Positions 21,698 through 32,534 of a stretch of 64,000 bases of DNA are shown piece after piece. How positions within the stretch are numbered: the stretch's first letter is position 1; each line of letters begins with the position of its first letter. Made by a program: the position numbers and the translations under genes. This DNA is from Sympetrum striolatum (taxonomy: Eukaryota; Arthropoda; Insecta; Odonata; Libellulidae). The notes beneath the pieces were generated by a model that saw only the letters and a list, made by a program, of their open reading frames with translations, was not told where the DNA came from and ran no database searches. The DNA lies in the NCBI GenBank assembly GCA_947579665.1, contig OX388348.1, positions 5,084,001 through 5,148,000 of the forward strand, written 5' to 3'.

Positions 21698-22345
21698 TCA
21701 TTCCGCAAGTACTATCATCACCTCAATTGCATCCCTCGTTCCTTTCCCTCTTTGGAAACAAAACTGGTCTTCTCCGATTAGCCCTTTAATTTTTCCTTCA
21801 ACCCGTCTATTCAGAACCCTTAGAAGTAATTTTGCTGCGTGAGAGATCAGGCTAATTGTATGATAATCCCGACATTCTGAAGCCTTTTTCTTTTTCTGTA
21901 AAGGAATCAAGATAGTTTTGGTAAAATCCTCTGGCCATGGCCCTTCATCATAAATTTTCCTAATTAAATCATACAAACATTTCTTGGCCTTATCCCCCAG
22001 GTTCTTAAGACTTCCCTTACTGTCTTTAACCGTCACCATTCTATTACTAATTCTATTCCCCGTCAGTTGCTTTACTTTACTATACATTAGGTCGGCCCTC
22101 CCGCTTTCCACCAGCTTTTCTATTTCATTAGACTGCCCCTTCCACCACTGTTCCCTAGCCATATTAGTTTCCCTTCTTAGTTCGTTGTTTAGTGCTCTGT
22201 ACATTCTGCGCCCATGGTCAGTTTTGACTCTTTTCCATTTCCTTCTTTCCTCCATTTTATTTAACATTTCTACAGTTACCCATGGTTTTCTAGTTTTAGT
22301 TTGTTTAACCCTCCCAACAGTTATTGTGAACAATCCTTCACACAA
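21698..22345 (-). pseudogene. RTE LINE linker and N-terminal part of reverse transcriptase
   Basis: 215 codons: basic linker (KWKRVKTDHGRRMYRALNNE), then the start of the reverse transcriptase: GPWPEDFTKTILIPLQKKKK, CRDYHTISLISHAAKLLLRVLNRR and EDQFCFQRGKGTRDAIEVMIV. The usual DYRTISL has become DYHTISL and the usual FGF-type word is FCF. The frame stops at a TGA at about 21,696 that is CGA in the left-arm copy, a CpG-type nonsense change specific to this arm. Confidence 0.83.
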
Positions 22346-23163
22346 ATTTTAAGCTTTTCCCATTCGTCGTTAGTGGTTAGTTCCCTCCTCTTACTATCAA
22401 GATCCTTGCTGACCGACTCTTGAAATTCTTTAGACTTCCCACCCCTTGGAGCTTCTAAATTCCATTTCGGTGTACGTTTTGGTCTAATGATCTTTTTAAA
22501 CTTAAGCTCGGTTTTCGTCATGACCGGATAATGATCCGAGTCGACATCAGCACCAGGAAAACTTCGCGAGTTTTTAACACTATTTCTAAACCTCTTTCTT
22601 ACCATAATGTAATCAATTTTGTACCTATCTGTATCCCCGGGCTTTTTCAATGTGTACCTTCGTCTGTAATGGTGCTGAAAGAGTGTGTTTGTGATGCAGA
22701 GATTATTTCTTTTGCAAAAGTCGATCAGTTTCTGTCCTCTGTCGTTCCTTTTCCCTAAACCGAATTCACCCATCTCTTCCCCATCTTTGCCTTGCCCGAC
22801 TACCGCGTTCCAGTCTCCCATAACAACGAGATTCTTATTGCCCTTAACCCTTCCCACAACGTCCTCTATTTGCTCATAGACCATATCTACATCATCCTCA
22901 CTGTAATGACTAGTGGGCAAGTACACCTGAACTATAACCGTGTTTACTGGTTCAGACTTTACTTCTACCGATATAACCCGATCGCTTATTAGCTCGGTGG
23001 CTATCACGGATTCTCCCGCTTTCTTATCCAACACTACAGCTACTCCCCTCTGGCTAGTATTTCCCCCACTGAAAATGACTCTAACATCGTCGCTCCAGAT
23101 GTCTCCCTCGTCTTTCCACCGCACTTCGCATAACCCTATTACATTTATGTTGGACCTTTTCAT
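22321..23163 (-). pseudogene. RTE LINE APE-like endonuclease domain
   Basis: Apurinic-endonuclease-like domain that would nick target DNA. Visible motifs in order: INVIGLCEVRWKDEG near the N-terminus (catalytic glutamate), QVYLPTS, VVMGDWNAVVG (the GDWN box), a linker rich in G and K, YTLKKPGDTDRYKIDYIMV, and SDHYPVM at the C-terminal end (the SDH box, catalytic histidine). These are the standard blocks of the RTE family endonuclease. The first 10-15 residues seem to lie upstream in another frame, and the frame ends just after the domain. The domain is complete in its catalytic blocks, but the element as a whole is broken. Confidence 0.87.
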
Positions 23164-23650
23164 TTCTAACTTTACATTTCCAATTTCCCTTTCCTGAGCA
23201 TTGTCCTAACATTCCATGTCCCCACCCTCGTTTCCATCTTCTCTCTTCTTTTGTTGTCTTTCCGTGTGTAAGGGTTTCGTGGAATGACGACCGAGATGAC
23301 TTTACTCCCATCACTGCCGGGCATGATACTCATCCTAGAAGGCTGAGTCCCTTAGCCAGTACCAATATTATTGTGTTTGTGTATCATAACATGGGATATG
23401 TAGTCGAGGTGGTATCCCGTTGCCTTCCTGAACGGTGTTTTTTACCGTGACATCAACACTAATTATGGCCGCCCCACTGGGGAACAGGTGCCTTTGCAGC
23501 CGCCTCACTGAGGTACAGACGCTGCGTGGACCTATTGATCTTTCTGGCATGGGTGACCGTACCAGGAACTATGTTCCAGCCAGTCTAGCTCTTTAGGTCA
23601 TAGGAACAGGCAAACCCTTCCACCACGACAAGGTTGTAGTCCAGGGGAGG

Positions 23651-24158
23651 GTAAACAGGATTAATATTAGCTAATTTCCAATCGGATGGGACCCTACCTT
23701 CATTTATCGATTTACAAAATATAATTTTGAGATAAGGGGCGACGATTTCTGCCAGTTCTTTAAGCACTCTTACTGGAATGCCTTCTGGCCCTGGCAACTG
23801 ATTTGGCTTAATTTTGCGTAAGATTTTAACTATACCGTCTGTCGTAAAAGTTATATTTGGCATGGAATCCAGTATATTAACCTTAGGGAGGATCTCTATG
23901 TTACAATCTGATGTGAATAGACTTCGGTAAAATTCGTTTAGTATGTTCCCTATCCTTCGAATCGCAAGTAATGTTACCTTCAATATCCCTTATCGAGCTC
24001 ACTGTTAGTATCTTTCCCTGTACCTCTCTAACGTAGGACCAGAAAGCTTTAGGGTCTTCCTCTAAGCATTCCCCAAGAATTTTCTTTTTAAAGTTGCTGC
24101 TGACGTTACGCATAGCTCGCTTGGTGTCGCATTTTGCTTTCTTGTGCTTTTCTTGCAA
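23651..24158 (-). pseudogene. CR1-like LINE linker and start of reverse transcriptase
   Basis: Two overlapping frames: a linker with KFWSYV-type words (ECLEEDPKAFWSYVREVQGK) and then NEFYRSLFTSD, IKPNQLPGPEGIPVRVLKEL and VPSDWKLANINPVY, the N-terminal fingers of the polymerase. The same order occurs at 38,941-38,600 in the younger copy (FFRSVFTSDD, KPNKAPGPEDIP, VPKDWKITNVTPIF). A frameshift near 23,950 separates the two parts. Confidence 0.8.
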
Positions 24159-24206
24159 TAGTGATCGTGGTGGATTTGGAACAGGCTGATCTATTCCCGT
24201 AAAAGC

Positions 24207-25100
24207 CTATAATTTGCCGTGCAAATCTCTCTGTTTGCGGAGATCCCTTCTAACCTCTTTATCGTACCATCTGGGCTCGCAATCATTTTTAGAGTATTTC
24301 GAAGGTATATACAAATCTATATATTTATGCATTATCTCCACGAATGATTTACATGTATCCTCAGTGTTGTTGTTGCTTACGCGCGACTTAAATGAATTAA
24401 AATCGGTAGTTAGTTTTCCGTTAAATTCCTCGAAGTTGGCTTTGGAATAGAGATAAATTTTGCGTTTGGGTTTCTTATACTTGCTAAGGTTTATCTCAAT
24501 ATCTGCAAAAATGCCTTTGTGGTCTCCAAGACCTTCGTCAATCGAAATGTTCTCTATGCGCTCAGGAAAGTTAATTAAAAGGAGATCGAGTATATTGTCA
24601 CTCTTGGTTGGCGATTTTACTGCTTGGCTTAGCGAGTTTTTCTGAAGTAAATTTAATAACTTTTTACATGAGTCGACTTCCCGGGTCCTTTTATTTATGC
24701 TATGATTATTGCAGTCGATGCCTGGAAGATTAAAATCCCCCCCGATTATAGTTATACTCTGGTTGTTCTTACTCGTGCAGAAATTTATTTCGTCGTTAAG
24801 ATTTCGCAAAACCTGTCGAGAGAAGTTTGGTGGTCGGTAAAACGCACATACATTTATGTTCGGCTTGTTTTGTTGGCTTATTGTGCACCAGACGCTTTCT
24901 ATATCGCTGTCATTCGAAGTCCTCGGCTTGCTCTGGAGAGATTATTTAACCGCCATAAAAAATTCGCCACCTGTCTTTTCCCTACGATCCCGGCGGTAAA
25001 TAGTGTAATCCTTTGGAAATATTTCATTGTCGCTTATATCCTCACTAACCAGCTTTCTATCTGGTATATTCCATCTGGACTTTATATCCTCATTTAACCA
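24207..25100 (-). pseudogene. CR1-like LINE endonuclease domain
   Basis: APE-type endonuclease of a CR1/L2-like LINE. The proximal part (25,100-24,810) has words such as RRDRREKTGG and, after an in-frame stop, NVCAFYRPPNFSRQ. The open 200-codon part then contains IIGGDFNLPGIDC (the GDFN box), NILDLLLINFPERI and EGLGDHKGIFADI (the DHK box in place of the more usual SDH), followed by the basic region RWYDKEVRRDLRKQRDL that links to the reverse transcriptase. Broken by at least one stop upstream, so inactive. Confidence 0.83.
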
Positions 25101-25110
25101 TCTTAGCATT

Positions 25111-25702
25111 GTATTCGTGTTAGCTGGAGTTCAAATTAACTGAAAGCTTATCATTCAAATCACTGAACGCAATACTGTTATCATACCCCTAATGGATACT
25201 GAAATTAAGATCAATTTTTAGGAAATTTACATTTTTTCTAATAGATACCCTAGGGGGGAAGTTACATTGTTGCTTGTTGATCCCGAAATTCTCGGTAACT
25301 GCCTAAAGATATTTTGTTTGAAGTTCATTTTGGATACTTGTTTCCTTAAAGCCACTAATTTATCATTAATACAGCAATTTCTTATCAGTAGTATGTAATA
25401 ATCTTACATTTTCTCTACGAGTTTATATATAATCATATACGAAAAGTTCGTAATTTTATGGTTCGTACAAATCATATATTTCCTCATAGTTTTGCACTTA
25501 CATATCTGTTTTACTTGGAACTTAACATAAACTGTGAGAAACATGTATTTCTTCACATTCTGTTTTACAAGAATATAGGTTTTTTTAAGAAATACATGGG
25601 ATTTACTGGCAAGACCTTGCATTACATTATTCGGTTAACTCCATATCTTACACAAGTTCAATACTTTCCTATGACTTGAATACTACAAATATAAAATTAT
25701 CG
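25111..25702. other. Intergenic AT-rich DNA
   Basis: Nothing recognised between the CR1-like LINE and the hAT element. Short open frames here lack any domain. Confidence 0.5.
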
Positions 25703-25710
25703 CTCTAGTT

Positions 25711-27570
25711 CATAGGTTCCCAACCTTTTTTGAGTCAGCGCCCACTTTTTCAGTCAATAACTTGTTAGCGCCCCCCTTAGGTTAACTACATTGTACATGC
25801 TATATATTGAAAAACAAGAGCAAATTTTTAATTTTCTTTAATCTTAAGATAATGAAATATTGAAGTAATGTTTACAGAACGATTAAAATATGTTATTAAT
25901 AATTAATACAATATTACTGAGACAGCTGAGCTTGATGCGATGAAACTAATTTATCAGTATCTGGTGCCATTTTTGTCATTAATAACCTTAAGTCACCGCG
26001 TTCCACTATTGACAACCTGTTTCTTTTCTTAGTTTATAGATTGGTCGCCATGCTAAACCCTCTTTCTGCTAAATACGAGGACGGAAAAGCAATTAAAATT
26101 TCTTAACTGCAGCCCATAAGGCTGGATGTAATATTGTAATTTGACGTTGAAGCCAAAATTCTTGATAACCATTTTTTAATTTAAATTTCAACTCTTCATT
26201 TGTTGACAATTGCAGTGATAATTATTGATTTCTAAGTTAGAGGATGGTTCTATGACTCAATCTGGAATGACCATATTAAGTAAATCCTCAAATCTAATTG
26301 TAAAGTCTTCTTTTAGTGCTTACAAATGCTGGCAGTAAGCGAGAATGTCGTTATCATTAGTTTCCATTGAAGAAAGATTTGGAAACTGATAAATTGTGTT
26401 CTACCCAAATTTTGTTTGTACAAAGCACGTTTTAAGACAATCGCAGAGATAATTTTCTTTTTTCAGATTTAAATCATTCCTTTACAGCTGAAAGTTTGTT
26501 TCACTAAATTTGTTTTATAAATCTGTCAAATAAGCAATATCGCTTTTACATTTCAATAAATGCACTCTTAATAAATCATCTTTGCTTTCACAAAACTTAG
26601 TAACTGCTTCAAAGAGTTAAAAAAATCGTTTTAGACAAGTAACTTTTGACAGCCAACTGTGTGCAATAGTAACCGATTAAAGTCTTCGTCGTTTTCATCA
26701 CAAAGCTTTCTAAATAATCTATCATCGAGAGCATTGCTTCTGATCCTATTAACTGCAGTAATTACATACTGTCGCGGTGAAGACGATCACTAAGATGTTT
26801 TGCTACCAAATGTTGTCGATGAATTATACAATGCACGGTGACTACATTTGGTACCGCTCTTTTCAAATATGAAATAAAACCACGGTGACGTTCAACCATT
26901 GCCGGAGCGCCATCGGTAGCAGCAGACAAGATATTATTCAGAGGAATTCCTTTTTCTACAAAGTAGTTTTCTAAAACGTCAAAAACAGATTTTCCTTTAG
27001 TGTCCGTTTCTAACGCTCTTGCGAATAATAATTCTTAACAAATGCTTTCATCTTTTATGAAGCGAACGTGCACCAGAAGTAAAAACTCGTATTTTGGCAA
27101 AGTAGATTCATCAAGCTGTAATGAAAACTCGGTAGTCTTCAAAAAATCAGCTAGAGAACCCTCCACCTCCTCCGACATTTCATCTTTTCGCCTTTGCACT
27201 GTATTATTACTCAACTGAATTTTTTAAATATATCAGTAGGTGCCCTTTGCAGCATGGTACACAGAACTTCACTCAAAGCTGGAATTATCAATTCTTCGCC
27301 AATTGTGTGTGGTTTTCCCGATTTAGCAATGAGTAAGGACATATTATATGACGCACGTAATCCATCATTTTCTTCTTTTGATGCGGCCGAAAACATATCA
27401 GCCAAAGTAGGACGTCTCGAATGTTGATCGCTGAGCATTTGAAAGTGAGATATATTTTTTCTCAGGATGTATTTTGCTTAAGTGCTCTTCTAATCGCGAA
27501 GGCTTCATTGGAAAACACCTTGCGGAAAATTAGGCACATTGGTAATGTCTTGTTTGTTGGCGATTGAATG
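25711..27570 (-). mobile_element. Decayed hAT element, ZBED5/SCAND3-type
   Basis: It starts with cataggttcccaaccttttt (25,711), a degenerate hAT terminal repeat of the cagtggttcccaaactt type seen intact at 49,877. It also shares the subterminal word agcgcccact with the 49.9-51.7 kb copy. The body encodes a broken transposase on the minus strand. The opposite terminal repeat was not found, so the upstream end (about 27,570) is approximate and no target-site duplication can be shown. Confidence 0.75.
25930..27545 (-). pseudogene. hAT transposase pseudogene, ZBED5/SCAND3-like
   Basis: Minus-strand remnants in order: a zinc-finger-like start (MCLIFRKVFSN), LRASYNMSLLIAKSGKPHTI and GEELIIPALSEVLCTML (27,350-27,260), NNTVQRRKDEMSEEVEGSL, then LDESTLPKYEFLLLVHVRF, and SAATDGAPAMVERHRGFISY (about 26,930-26,870) followed by VTVHCIIHRQHL. 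These are hallmark blocks of ZBED5/SCAND3-like domesticated and transposon hAT proteins. The frame is broken by frequent stops, increasingly toward the C-terminus. Not functional. Confidence 0.83.
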
Positions 27571-27789
27571 AAACCATATTTTAAATAATCCACATATTTT
27601 AAATATTCAACATATTTTCTTTGGTTTCGACATGGATCTATATGTGGATATAACTCAATAATATGATTATTACGAGATAGATATGTATGGAAATATTGTA
27701 ATTATAAGAAAATATGTTTCGGAGATAAAAATTTCTGTATTTACTTATTTAAATATCAAAGCAAGGAGAATAATTAATTTTCCAACAAT

Positions 27790-27960
27790 TTTGAAAAATT
27801 AAATGAACCGCAAAACAGCGGAAATTTTACCATTACTGCTTATTTTGAAAGAATACCACAAAAGAAATATCATTCGTCCAGACTGGGACACGAACCCGGA
27901 CCCCCCGATATCGTGCCAAGTAGTTTAATCAGTCAAGCTAGCTCCCTTGACATCCTTTTT
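27790..27960 (-). repeat. tRNA-derived SINE
   Basis: On the minus strand, an A-box-like word tagcttgactgattaa (27,925-27,940) is followed about 30 bp later by a B box ggttcgtgtcc (27,886-27,896, one base from ggttcgantcc), then cagtctgga and an AT-rich body. The spacing and order match an internal Pol III promoter. It does not fold as a full tRNA by eye and sits among transposons, so a SINE head is more likely than a tRNA gene. Confidence 0.6.
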
Positions 27961-28860
27961 CCTCTGGTTTTCTGGGGCTTAAGATTGACTACATATTATG
28001 AACAGTCAATGTGACCAATCAGTCTTATTCATGCTCTTTACGGTAGTATCCACGTGGTTAACGCCATCTTTAAACACGGAGGTGTTTACTTACTATAACG
28101 AAGGGACCGAGAACTGACACGAGTACGACCGCTTCCTTGGCAACACTTCTCAACTGCTCAACAGTTGCTAATCTCGGCGTTAAATATAAATTCGTATAAA
28201 AAAATCCGCTAACTTGTAGTGAAAAATAATTATTTACCGTGAAAACTCATTTCAAAATCTTTCTAACGAACCCAATTTTGTATTTCTACGACTATCCACT
28301 TACGAGAAAAAGTTTTTTTACAAAATCAACAACAACTTTTTATTGTTTCATAAAAATATTCTGAAACTTCGAATTTTAATTACTAATAAGCATATTAATA
28401 TTCTATCGAAATATCTTTGTGATTGAAGAAACAGTTCTTGAGGAACGAACGTTCAAAAAGAGCACTCCGTGAAACAGTTCGTAAAAATGGGCACTTTTCC
28501 ATTCCATCTATGATAAATACCAAATGTTACGAAAACAGAAATAATTAGCTTATATGGTTACACGCGCAATAGAACGTACTAAACGTTGATGTCACTTGTT
28601 TTTTTGTGCAATTTCTATTTAAACTTTTATACGACTCCAAAGTTGAGCCTCCTTAACAAAAAAGCCGATATTTCGCGTGACTGACGCTGGCCGTTTTACG
28701 GAAGTAAGAAACATACCTTTCTATTTTTATTCATAGTAAGAGTTCTAACCGTTCAATTGATATAGAAATGGCTTTAATATCTTCAGAAAATGTCTCGTTA
28801 TTGAATAAATTTTTCAAGGAACGAATTCCAATGCATATTTGTCAGAAAATGAGAAGGAAA
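27961..28860. other. Intergenic DNA, nothing recognised
   Basis: No coding or RNA signal identified. Confidence 0.45.
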
Positions 28861-28866
28861 TTTCAG

Positions 28867-29086
28867 GTGGGTATCCGGGTACCCCGGGTGCCCCCAAGAC
28901 GTGTGTGAACTTTTAATGCTTTTATTCAACCTTTAAATATAGTTAACGTATTTATAATGGTAGTATTTACTAGGGATTCAGGTAGATAACGACGATCTGA
29001 AGCATCAAAGCGATATCTTTCTTTATAATCAACGTACAAGCAAAAATATACCTTAGTGGGTACCCGGGTGCCTACACAAGGGTTAA
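28867..29086 (+). mobile_element. piggyBac-like element end
   Basis: Ends with gtgggtacccgggtgcctac followed by acaaggg and then ttaa (29,083-29,086). Read outward this is TTAA-CCCTTGTG..., the TTAA target and C-rich start typical of piggyBac-type termini. A second, direct copy of the GC word (gtgggtatccgggtaccccg at 28,867) lies 190 bp inside. The matching opposite end was not located, and no transposase is recognisable, so this is a lone or decayed end. Confidence 0.45.
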
Positions 29087-29554
29087 TATGTATACGGCAA
29101 TATTGTGTTAAAATTTTGTGTAGATCAAATTAACATATTTTGAAATAAAGTTTTTTCAAATTGGGCGTTCCGTTTGAGAGTGCGAAATAATGGGAACTTA
29201 TTTTTTTCTAACTGTGATTAAGTACCAAAAAGATCAGAACAAAACATTTTCTATTACATTTTTACACGTGAGATATATCAAGCTAAAATTTGGTTGAACT
29301 TGTTTTTCTGTGGAATTTCTTAATTGAGTTTTATTTAACTCAAAACTCAAGTAACTATAATGGAAAGACCGATACTAATTAGTTTTTTTCATTTACTTAA
29401 AATTCACAACTTTGTTTACTAATAAGATATGATATAATAATTTAGAATTCCTTTAAAACTAATGTCTGATACTTAGAAAGAAATTCTTGCAAATTCTAAG
29501 GCAAAAAACAGCAAAAATGTGAAGAAAACCATGCGTTAAGTGATAGCCGCCTGA

Positions 29555-29640
29555 GTACAGTGAACCCCACCCGGGCAGGGCACACTTGTCAAGTGAACGC
29601 CGCCTTCCGGTGAGAGTCACTGTACAGTGACTCCCACCCG
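29555..29640. repeat. Two 19-bp GC-rich direct repeats
   Basis: gtacagtgaaccccacccg (29,555-29,573) and gtacagtgactcccacccg (29,622-29,640) lie 67 bp apart in a short GC-rich island. No gene is evident around it. Confidence 0.5.
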
Positions 29641-29699
29641 TGAAGTGATCCTCGACTCCTACACCGGCTTTGCGTCCGCTCGAGAAGGCTCTCTCCTCG

Positions 29700-32534
29700 T
29701 CCATACTTCGGTCGTAAAATTCTACGTTTATGTGGCTGAACTCGTTCCTTTTCTTTTTGTTGTTGAATTACGATTGTTATTAGTAGCACTAGATACTTAC
29801 TTGTTTGGGTTACCCGAAATTAATCATTGTTCATTTAATATTCTGAATCTAAAGATATGTCACTCATTGCTGCGTTTTCATTTCGAATTACTATTCTCGT
29901 TCTCTCCGGGGACCTCTCCAGACCCTGTGGTTCCAGACACTGTTTACTTTTTGCTCCGCAGTTTCTGTCATTTCTTTTACAGTCAACCTCGGTGAATACT
30001 GGATTCCGTCACCCACTGCAGTATTTTCATTTGTATGAATGGTTTGCTGTCACATTTAGGGAGATGGAGGAGGAAGTTCTTAAAGACCTCTAGAAAGCTC
30101 CAGATCTTCAAGACGAATTGGCGGATTTCTACGGATATTGTATTGGCTTTGGAAATATTCACTGCGTTTTTTTTGCATTGATTCAGCCGGATTATTGCTT
30201 TCAGCATATCTCTAAATACTCCCTTTGTAGGCGAGGATATTGCAAATATCATTGAATAAATAGTCATGACGTATTGGATGAAGAGGAATTTCAATGGCGT
30301 TTATTTCCTTCTTAAAATCATTTTATCCTTGTTTTACATTTTCCTACTAGTATTGATTCTTCTATTTTTTCCGTTTGCATTTAATATATACTTCCTATTA
30401 AAATAGGATACATTTTTGAGGCAGGAGCAGACTTTCCAGCACTTCATAAAACCTAAATGCCAGATATTCGAGACTGGATTGAAGGAAGATTAATATCGAG
30501 GAAGAAGATTTATGCCCAGAAATTCTATAGACTTTAAATGGCGCCTTTTAAATGTCCCCCATTTTTGGTATTTATTAATCAAATTCAATCTGGAATAAAA
30601 TTTGACTAACATAATGCAGTGGGTGAGGAAATCTCTTCGGGAATTACTCGAAAAAAGAAGCAAGATCATCTTCAATACCGGGGATTTAGATGAAATGGTA
30701 AAATAAGAGAATCCATGCAGGTGCATACTAGGAATCAAATACCAGACTTATCCTCGAGAGTATGAAAAGATAATGCATGTTGGATGAGCAGAATGAAGAG
30801 GTTTATCATAAGATTATTTTTTTAAAATTTTAATGATTGTGTCCTGGATTTACATGTTTCAGGACTGATTTTTCAATGAACTGTTTTGTCTTCTTCTTTT
30901 GCCTTTAATATCTTCCTCAAAAACAGGTTATAGTATAGTTTGAGATGGCATGAATGTTTTTCAGTTTAATTGTTTTAGGTTATTTTTGTCTAGCAAGATG
31001 TCCCTCAAACTACCAAAGGCCTATGAATTGATTATATTTTTGTTTCCTATAAGACAACCTCAGATTTTGGATGGTCTTTCCCATAATTCAATCATCTTAC
31101 CTGCAGAAATATACTGTACTTTTTCGAGGCGTTCGCAATCCCTCCAGCATTGCAAGGATGCTCCACACCTATGGGAGTGGAAGGATGAAGATCTCTAAAT
31201 GTGGTACACCCCAGGTATTTCTGTAGATTTGGCATTTCAAAAAAATATACTGATTTTGTATCATTAATTCTTTAATATTTATATTAATATTGTCTGCCGT
31301 CATATATCTGTAGACATGGTAATCATACTGTTATCTTCCTACTGGAAAAAATGCCTCTTCTGCGCTTAAGTTGTGAAATGAAAATATTGGAAGCACTGGA
31401 CGAAGAGGCATTTATTTTCTTATTTCAATGATTTTATCATGGAGTTGTGCGTATTATAAATGGTTTTTCTAAGTATAAGTATACATTTGTTTGCCCTTTA
31501 GACTAATTTTATTTTCGGCAGAAGCATTCCATCCAGCACGCATTTATCATCTTCAAGGGTGGAATATAATGGGGTGATGAAGATCCTGAATTAAGTTATT
31601 TATTCCTGGTATTTATATTTTATTTTGAAATTTTGGAATGCATTCCCTTTCTTGGATTAATTCCACTGAGTTATAATCAGGAGTACATTGATTCTCCCAA
31701 AGCGTGTGCCAAAAATCCGGACGAAATGAATGATATTTTTCCACTTCCATTTTAATAATTATCTAATCTCGGTAAATTTTTGGCAAATATATCGTATTTT
31801 TTCCAGTTCAGTTACATTGGAATGTTCTCTGATCGGAGGTGATCTCTTTCGCCAGATATTCACGGAAGCAGCGCGATTGACCCAATTAAAAAGATGCCAA
31901 AATCGATGCACGTGCGATGATTAGCAATTTAAATCGATATGCCGTTCATCTGTGATTTCGCTAATCATTTTTGGCTTTCAGCGGCGCGTTTGCAGTGCGA
32001 GAGGGGGACAACAAGCGCGAGTTCTTTAATTCGCGGAACAGTGATCGATAGTGTATCAGCTGAATTGAGGAGAATTAAGAGAGACTAATTCCTAGAACTC
32101 ATTAACTACAAAACGAAAAGTACCCCATTTAAGGAATCCAAAGAAGTCTATGTGATCTTTTGCTTCAGGGGCTTATTACTGCCCGTTTTAATTCTGAATA
32201 CCACCTTAGAGTCGAAAACAAGCAGGTTCTCGCAATCATTTCCTTATCATAAAATCATATTTCTATTCTTATCTCGAACGAGGTCTATAATATGGGTTAT
32301 ATTTGTTAGTTACCAATTGACAAGAATTGACGCAACGAAAACAAAATTCACGCAGTGTGAATTCTATAAAATTTGTTTTTATATAAAAATGTATAGCTTA
32401 TGGGAAAACGAGATGAATCACATAATCTTAAATAACCTTTCAGCGCAGAACTTCTAGAGTAAACTTGTGTCATTACAATGATACATTTATATAATTCCAA
32501 CGATAAATTCCAATTAATTCAAAATCACTCACAA
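29700..32534. other. Weakly repetitive intergenic DNA
   Basis: No gene recognised. Loosely similar stretches recur near 30,040-30,110, 30,440-30,560, 31,110-31,230 and 31,510-31,640. They share words such as ccagca, ggatgaagatctctaaatg / gggtgatgaagatcctgaat and ctggtattta, suggesting a decayed tandem family. A CpG-richer patch lies at about 31,975-32,050 (agcggcgcgtttgcagtgcg) without a visible coding start. Confidence 0.35.

Larger units (their letters stand above)
12410..21770. repeat. Right arm of the large inverted duplication
   Basis: Reverse-complement partner of 1-9,620. It holds the same order of features read outward: CCAAT/first-exon block, duplicated non-coding units, decayed exon, terminal exon at 17,358-17,495, 49-bp exon at 18,270-18,318, GC-rich block, CR1-like LINE 3' end and RTE LINE. 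It carries about 300 bp with no partner in the left arm (about 15,280-15,590, related to the 34-36 kb satellite) and seems to lack a counterpart of the intact left-arm exon at 6,453-6,580. Confidence 0.93.
20602..23650 (-). mobile_element. RTE-clade LINE, near full length, nested in a CR1-like LINE
   Basis: About 3.05 kb, close to the usual size of a complete RTE element. It is flanked by the 10-bp direct repeat gtaaacagga at 20,592-20,601 and 23,651-23,660, the target-site duplication. From 5' to 3' on the minus strand: a GC-richer 5' region (23,650-23,200), APE-type endonuclease, linker, reverse transcriptase and C-terminal region, with frameshifts and stops between them. The insertion splits a CR1-like reverse transcriptase at the words INPVY / LTPVYKSG. 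Confidence 0.88.
23651..25110 (-). mobile_element. CR1/L2-like LINE, 5' segment
   Basis: 5' part of the LINE interrupted by the RTE element: endonuclease (25,100-24,207), basic linker (24,158-23,901) and the start of the reverse transcriptase (23,983-23,651). It abuts the target-site word gtaaacagga at 23,651. The 5' end near 25,110 is undefined; no target-site duplication was found for this older element. Confidence 0.8.

Noticed and set aside
1..21770. Treating the whole inverted repeat as an assembly error
   Set aside because: Diverged inner arms, an arm-specific insertion and an arm-specific nonsense change show two distinct sequences; an error could affect only the near-identical outer part.
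27886..27940. A functional tRNA gene
   Set aside because: A and B boxes are present, but a complete cloverleaf with anticodon stem and acceptor pairing is not evident by eye, and the body continues into an AT-rich SINE-like tail.
29627..29995. 122-codon plus-strand frame (MTPTREVILDSY...) as a gene
   Set aside because: No domain, low-complexity hydrophobic C-terminus, no splice support; probably chance.
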